From assembly GCF_001908275.1 (NCBI RefSeq), contig NZ_CP018620.1:124001-188000 (forward strand): DNA of 64,000 nucleotides. The letters run 5' to 3'. Of this stretch, positions 61,524 through 64,000 are shown in pieces. The notes under the pieces are model-generated. The model saw only the letters and a list, made by a program, of their open reading frames with translations, was not told the origin of the DNA and ran no database searches. Source of the DNA: Paenibacillus xylanexedens (GTDB taxonomy: Bacteria > Bacillota > Bacilli > Paenibacillales > Paenibacillaceae). The position numbers and the translations under genes were made by a program. Each line of letters starts with the position of its first letter. The stretch's first letter is position 1.

Positions 61524-63971
61524 TTAACGAATGGGTGACAACTTCTCCACCAGACCTGCGGGGTGAAGTTCATAGCCATTCTCCGTGTACGAGTGATAAT
61601 ATACCTTGCCGTTCCGATACACCATGAGATCCTCCAGATGGAAACCGCCCATCAGATTCAGCTTCTCCACACCACTGCTGCGTTCTTCGTACACCACACC
61701 CAGTTTGTAGATGCGTGACGTCTCTTCGGCATGTGCCGCATAGTCCATGAAAGCACTATGATGATCACCAAAGAAATACTTCTCTTCATACCGATGTTCC
61801 TGCGTATAATCGAATACCCGTACCCGAACAACCGCCTGATCCTCCAGCGTGTGGTACAACCTGCGGAACAGATCATCCCGGGTCAATACGTCTTTGTCTC
61901 CGTAGGCAATCGTTACATTGGCCCGCTGCAACAGCTCTTCTTCAAATGGCAATCGCAACGGCTCGGCTGTAAGCAGCAACGAGTGACATACCTCCATCAG
62001 ACGTTTCAGCAGACGATCATCACCTTCTGTGGCGAGTCGGTTCATGTCTCCCATGTAACGGTCCTCAAACCATACATCCCGTCCGCGTTTGGCTTCCAGG
62101 TCGATGATTAGCTCTTCCGTCACTTTGCCGTAGTACTCCATCACGTTCTGGCCGATGTATTCATCGGCAGCAGCGATACTTTGGGCAGCTGTCTCTCGCA
62201 GTGTGCGTTCCAGCGCTTCAAGTACTGCTGTGACGTGACGACTAAAACGATGAAGTTCTTCCATCTCCGTATCGTAGATACGCAGTAGATGTAATTCATT
62301 TTCCAGTCGCAGTAATTCTACCTTTGGTACATACACTCGCTCCAGCATGCAGTCAATCAGATTGCGCACATTCTGTTTATCACGGAACAACGCTCGTTTG
62401 AAGGACTGATCTTCCACTCGCTCTTGCTGACGTTGCTCCAGCAGAGCACGTGCCGATTCAAGCTGCATCGATTTATCCCGAATCAATCCGAGCAGCGCTT
62501 CACGTACACTACCAGGCTCACTGTCACTCCAAGCCGCCCACTGGAAGTAACCAACCTCTGGATGCTCCGCGCGGGAATGTTCAGCCTGACGGCGCAGGGA
62601 ACCGCTAGAGCTGCGCTCGCGCACACGCTCTTCGACAAGACGGACAACGTTATCGCGGAAGTACGCTTCAGCTCCTTGTCCAAACAACGCTCTCTCCGCT
62701 TCACGTAGGGAGAGCGGCTTCAGATCGGAGAAACTAACGTTATGCGTCATGATGCCACTCATGCCACTAACCAGATCTTCATCGGGCAGCAGGCCTTCGA
62801 CTTTGCGTTCCACCGAGGCCGCGTCCAGTCCAAAGAAAGCGAGCTTGTCCTTAATGCTCCAGTCCGGCTCCTGCCGCATGCGTGCGAGCAGATACCGATA
62901 CATGTGATATAACACCGCCAGTGCAATCGGCTTGTTTGGCCGCCTGATCTCGGCAAAACCCGCGCTGGCATAACCATGCTGATCAGAGGTAGTACGAATA
63001 TTGTTTTTAAAAGATGTATTGTTGTACGTGTTCGCTCCCGTGCTTGAAACGCTACCCGAGTGATCCACATCCTGCTTCCTGTTCTTCAGCAGGCAGATGC
63101 GGCAGATGATCTCGGCATTTTCGATCCAGCCACCGGGAACGCCGGTTCCACGCTCATTTTTGTCGGACAACAGATATACCAGATCAAACAACGGCGAAGC
63201 GGGATGTGCAACGGGAATGGAGATCCCATCCTCCGTGACCAGCAGTTTACCGCTGAACGTGTAGTCCAGCGACTGCATATAATCCAGTTCCCGCAGAAAA
63301 GCGAGGCCTGCTGCGCTGGCATATCCGAAGGAATCCACCTGTTCCATCTCGCTGACCAACACATGCAGATCCGTCTGCACCGACTTGAAGGCTTGGGACA
63401 AAATGGTCTCCGTCAGCTTGGTGAGCTCTGGCAACAATACATTCAACGGATCATCCGCTCTGGTTACCACCGTAACGTAAATCCGATCAAATGACGAGTA
63501 TAACCGTCCATATTCGGCAATTCGGTTACTGACCCGACGAAGCGTACGATTCAGGTCAAAGAGCGCCTGATCCGATTCGTGGAAACTGCGGTGTACATCC
63601 TTGCGCCGTGTTTTGGACGGTCGCTCCGTCTGCCCAGCGGACAGAGGCAAGCGGTGACAAGTCACCTGCCCATCATCGGACGAGCCAATATTCCTCTTTT
63701 CACCCGGATGCTCTTTCTGATCTTCTGTACCAATCTGAACGTAGACCACACCGTCTCCGTTATCCCATTTCAGCCGATTGATCTCCTGCACAGCAGACAC
63801 TGCAGGTGCAACCAGATCACCCACGAAAAGGAACAAAGCCGGGTAATGGATACTGCTGCGTCCATCACCCAGGCTGCCTTGACGCTCCTGCTCTATTGCA
63901 TACTGTGCTGCATACTTCTCCAGATCACGCTTCAGGGTATTGTTCGAATTGAACTCCATCCCGGTCACCAT
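61524..63971 (-). CDS. Unrecognised 815-residue protein, possible tubulin-like relative
   Basis: Soluble protein without signal or membrane segments. The N-terminal 330 residues look like a Rossmann-type domain (YPALFLFVGDLVAPAVSAVQ, RIYVTVVTRADDPLNVLLPE, DLHVLVSEMEQVDSFGYASA), with a polar insert at about 80-130. The segment SPLFDLVYLLSDKNERGTG resembles bacterial tubulin-like proteins, but no GGTG(T/S)G nucleotide loop was seen, so GTP binding is doubtful. A low-complexity Asn/Ser/Thr stretch lies near 305-335. Residues 480-640 are charged and helical, likely coiled coil. It is the largest complete cytoplasmic protein of the operon. Its ATG follows an apparent upstream stop by one base. Confidence 0.6.
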   Translation of the reverse strand: MVTGMEFNSNNTLKRDLEKYAAQYAIEQERQGSLGDGRSSIHYPALFLFVGDLVAPAVSAVQEINRLKWDNGDGVVYVQIGTEDQKEHPGEKRNIGSSDDGQVTCHRLPLSAGQTERPSKTRRKDVHRSFHESDQALFDLNRTLRRVSNRIAEYGRLYSSFDRIYVTVVTRADDPLNVLLPELTKLTETILSQAFKSVQTDLHVLVSEMEQVDSFGYASAAGLAFLRELDYMQSLDYTFSGKLLVTEDGISIPVAHPASPLFDLVYLLSDKNERGTGVPGGWIENAEIICRICLLKNRKQDVDHSGSVSSTGANTYNNTSFKNNIRTTSDQHGYASAGFAEIRRPNKPIALAVLYHMYRYLLARMRQEPDWSIKDKLAFFGLDAASVERKVEGLLPDEDLVSGMSGIMTHNVSFSDLKPLSLREAERALFGQGAEAYFRDNVVRLVEERVRERSSSGSLRRQAEHSRAEHPEVGYFQWAAWSDSEPGSVREALLGLIRDKSMQLESARALLEQRQQERVEDQSFKRALFRDKQNVRNLIDCMLERVYVPKVELLRLENELHLLRIYDTEMEELHRFSRHVTAVLEALERTLRETAAQSIAAADEYIGQNVMEYYGKVTEELIIDLEAKRGRDVWFEDRYMGDMNRLATEGDDRLLKRLMEVCHSLLLTAEPLRLPFEEELLQRANVTIAYGDKDVLTRDDLFRRLYHTLEDQAVVRVRVFDYTQEHRYEEKYFFGDHHSAFMDYAAHAEETSRIYKLGVVYEERSSGVEKLNLMGGFHLEDLMVYRNGKVYYHSYTENGYELHPAGLVEKLSPIR

Positions 63972-63972
63972 C

Positions 63973-64000
63973 TTATTTCAGCCTTCTGCGAATGTCGTTC
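63973..64000 (-). CDS. 3' end of an upstream operon gene (partial)
   Basis: The last bases of the window, read on the minus strand, give NDIRRRLK followed by TAA. The stop lies one base before the ATG of the 815-residue protein, and the latter's AAGG ribosome site lies inside this tail. Such tight packing suggests a further operon gene outside the window. The fragment is too short to identify. Confidence 0.35.

Overview
The window looks like a chromosomal segment of a Gram-positive, low-to-mid-GC, spore-former-type Bacillota, most likely Paenibacillus. The evidence is: strong AGGAGG-type ribosome sites, CcpA-type cre sites, B. subtilis-style 7-1-7 Fur boxes, several YesM/YesN-type two-component systems beside sugar ABC importers, a very large S-layer-homology protein and many intergenic hairpins. 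The species was inferred from gene content, not from a search. No rRNA, tRNA, CRISPR array, prophage or transposase gene was seen.

Layout. 1-1039: 3' part of a MocR/GntR-type aminotransferase-like regulator. 1.2-11 kb: a beta-galactoside locus with two sugar permeases, a lipoprotein binding protein, a YesN/YesM pair and a GH42 beta-galactosidase, all on the minus strand, plus a divergent AraC regulator. 11-19.5 kb: mobA, an MFS transporter, glutaminyl-tRNA synthetase, a DUF2164-like small protein with an apparent ATT start, two GNAT acetyltransferases, an atypical SDR and a MerR-methyltransferase fusion. 19.6-24.2 kb: a large GH94-type phosphorylase (probably 1,2-beta-oligoglucan phosphorylase) with a LacI regulator and GAAACGTTTC operators. 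24.9-29.5 kb: an iron locus with a Btr-like AraC/siderophore-sensor fusion, a Fur-boxed siderophore-binding lipoprotein and an ABC exporter. 29.5-31.1 kb: an unrecognised 526-residue protein. 31.3-39.7 kb: a second sugar ABC importer with a split two-component system and two different binding proteins. 40-44.8 kb: an MFS transporter, a molybdopterin oxidoreductase and a formate/nitrite channel. 45.2-50.7 kb: a secreted 1853-residue SLH protein with internally duplicated modules. 51-54.4 kb: an NADH oxidase/CoA-disulfide-reductase-like flavoprotein behind three FNR-like boxes, glutathione peroxidase and an orphan Fur-boxed siderophore ATPase. 54.9-64 kb: a minus-strand operon running off the window, with an unrecognised 815-residue protein, a membrane von Willebrand A protein, a small unknown protein, a zinc-ribbon GTPase and a 1070-residue membrane protein resembling GTPase-associated protein 1.

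How it fits together. Two loci import and degrade oligosaccharides under YesM/YesN and carbon-catabolite control. The iron genes are Fur-controlled. The formate channel and flavoprotein carry FNR-like sites, which suggests control by oxygen, and mobA and the molybdoenzyme match that theme. The most unusual parts are the GTPase/vWA/GAP1-like operon and a family of about 190-210 bp palindromic intergenic elements. Three full copies and one remnant of that element occur here, and the outer arms of each copy pair with each other although they differ between copies.
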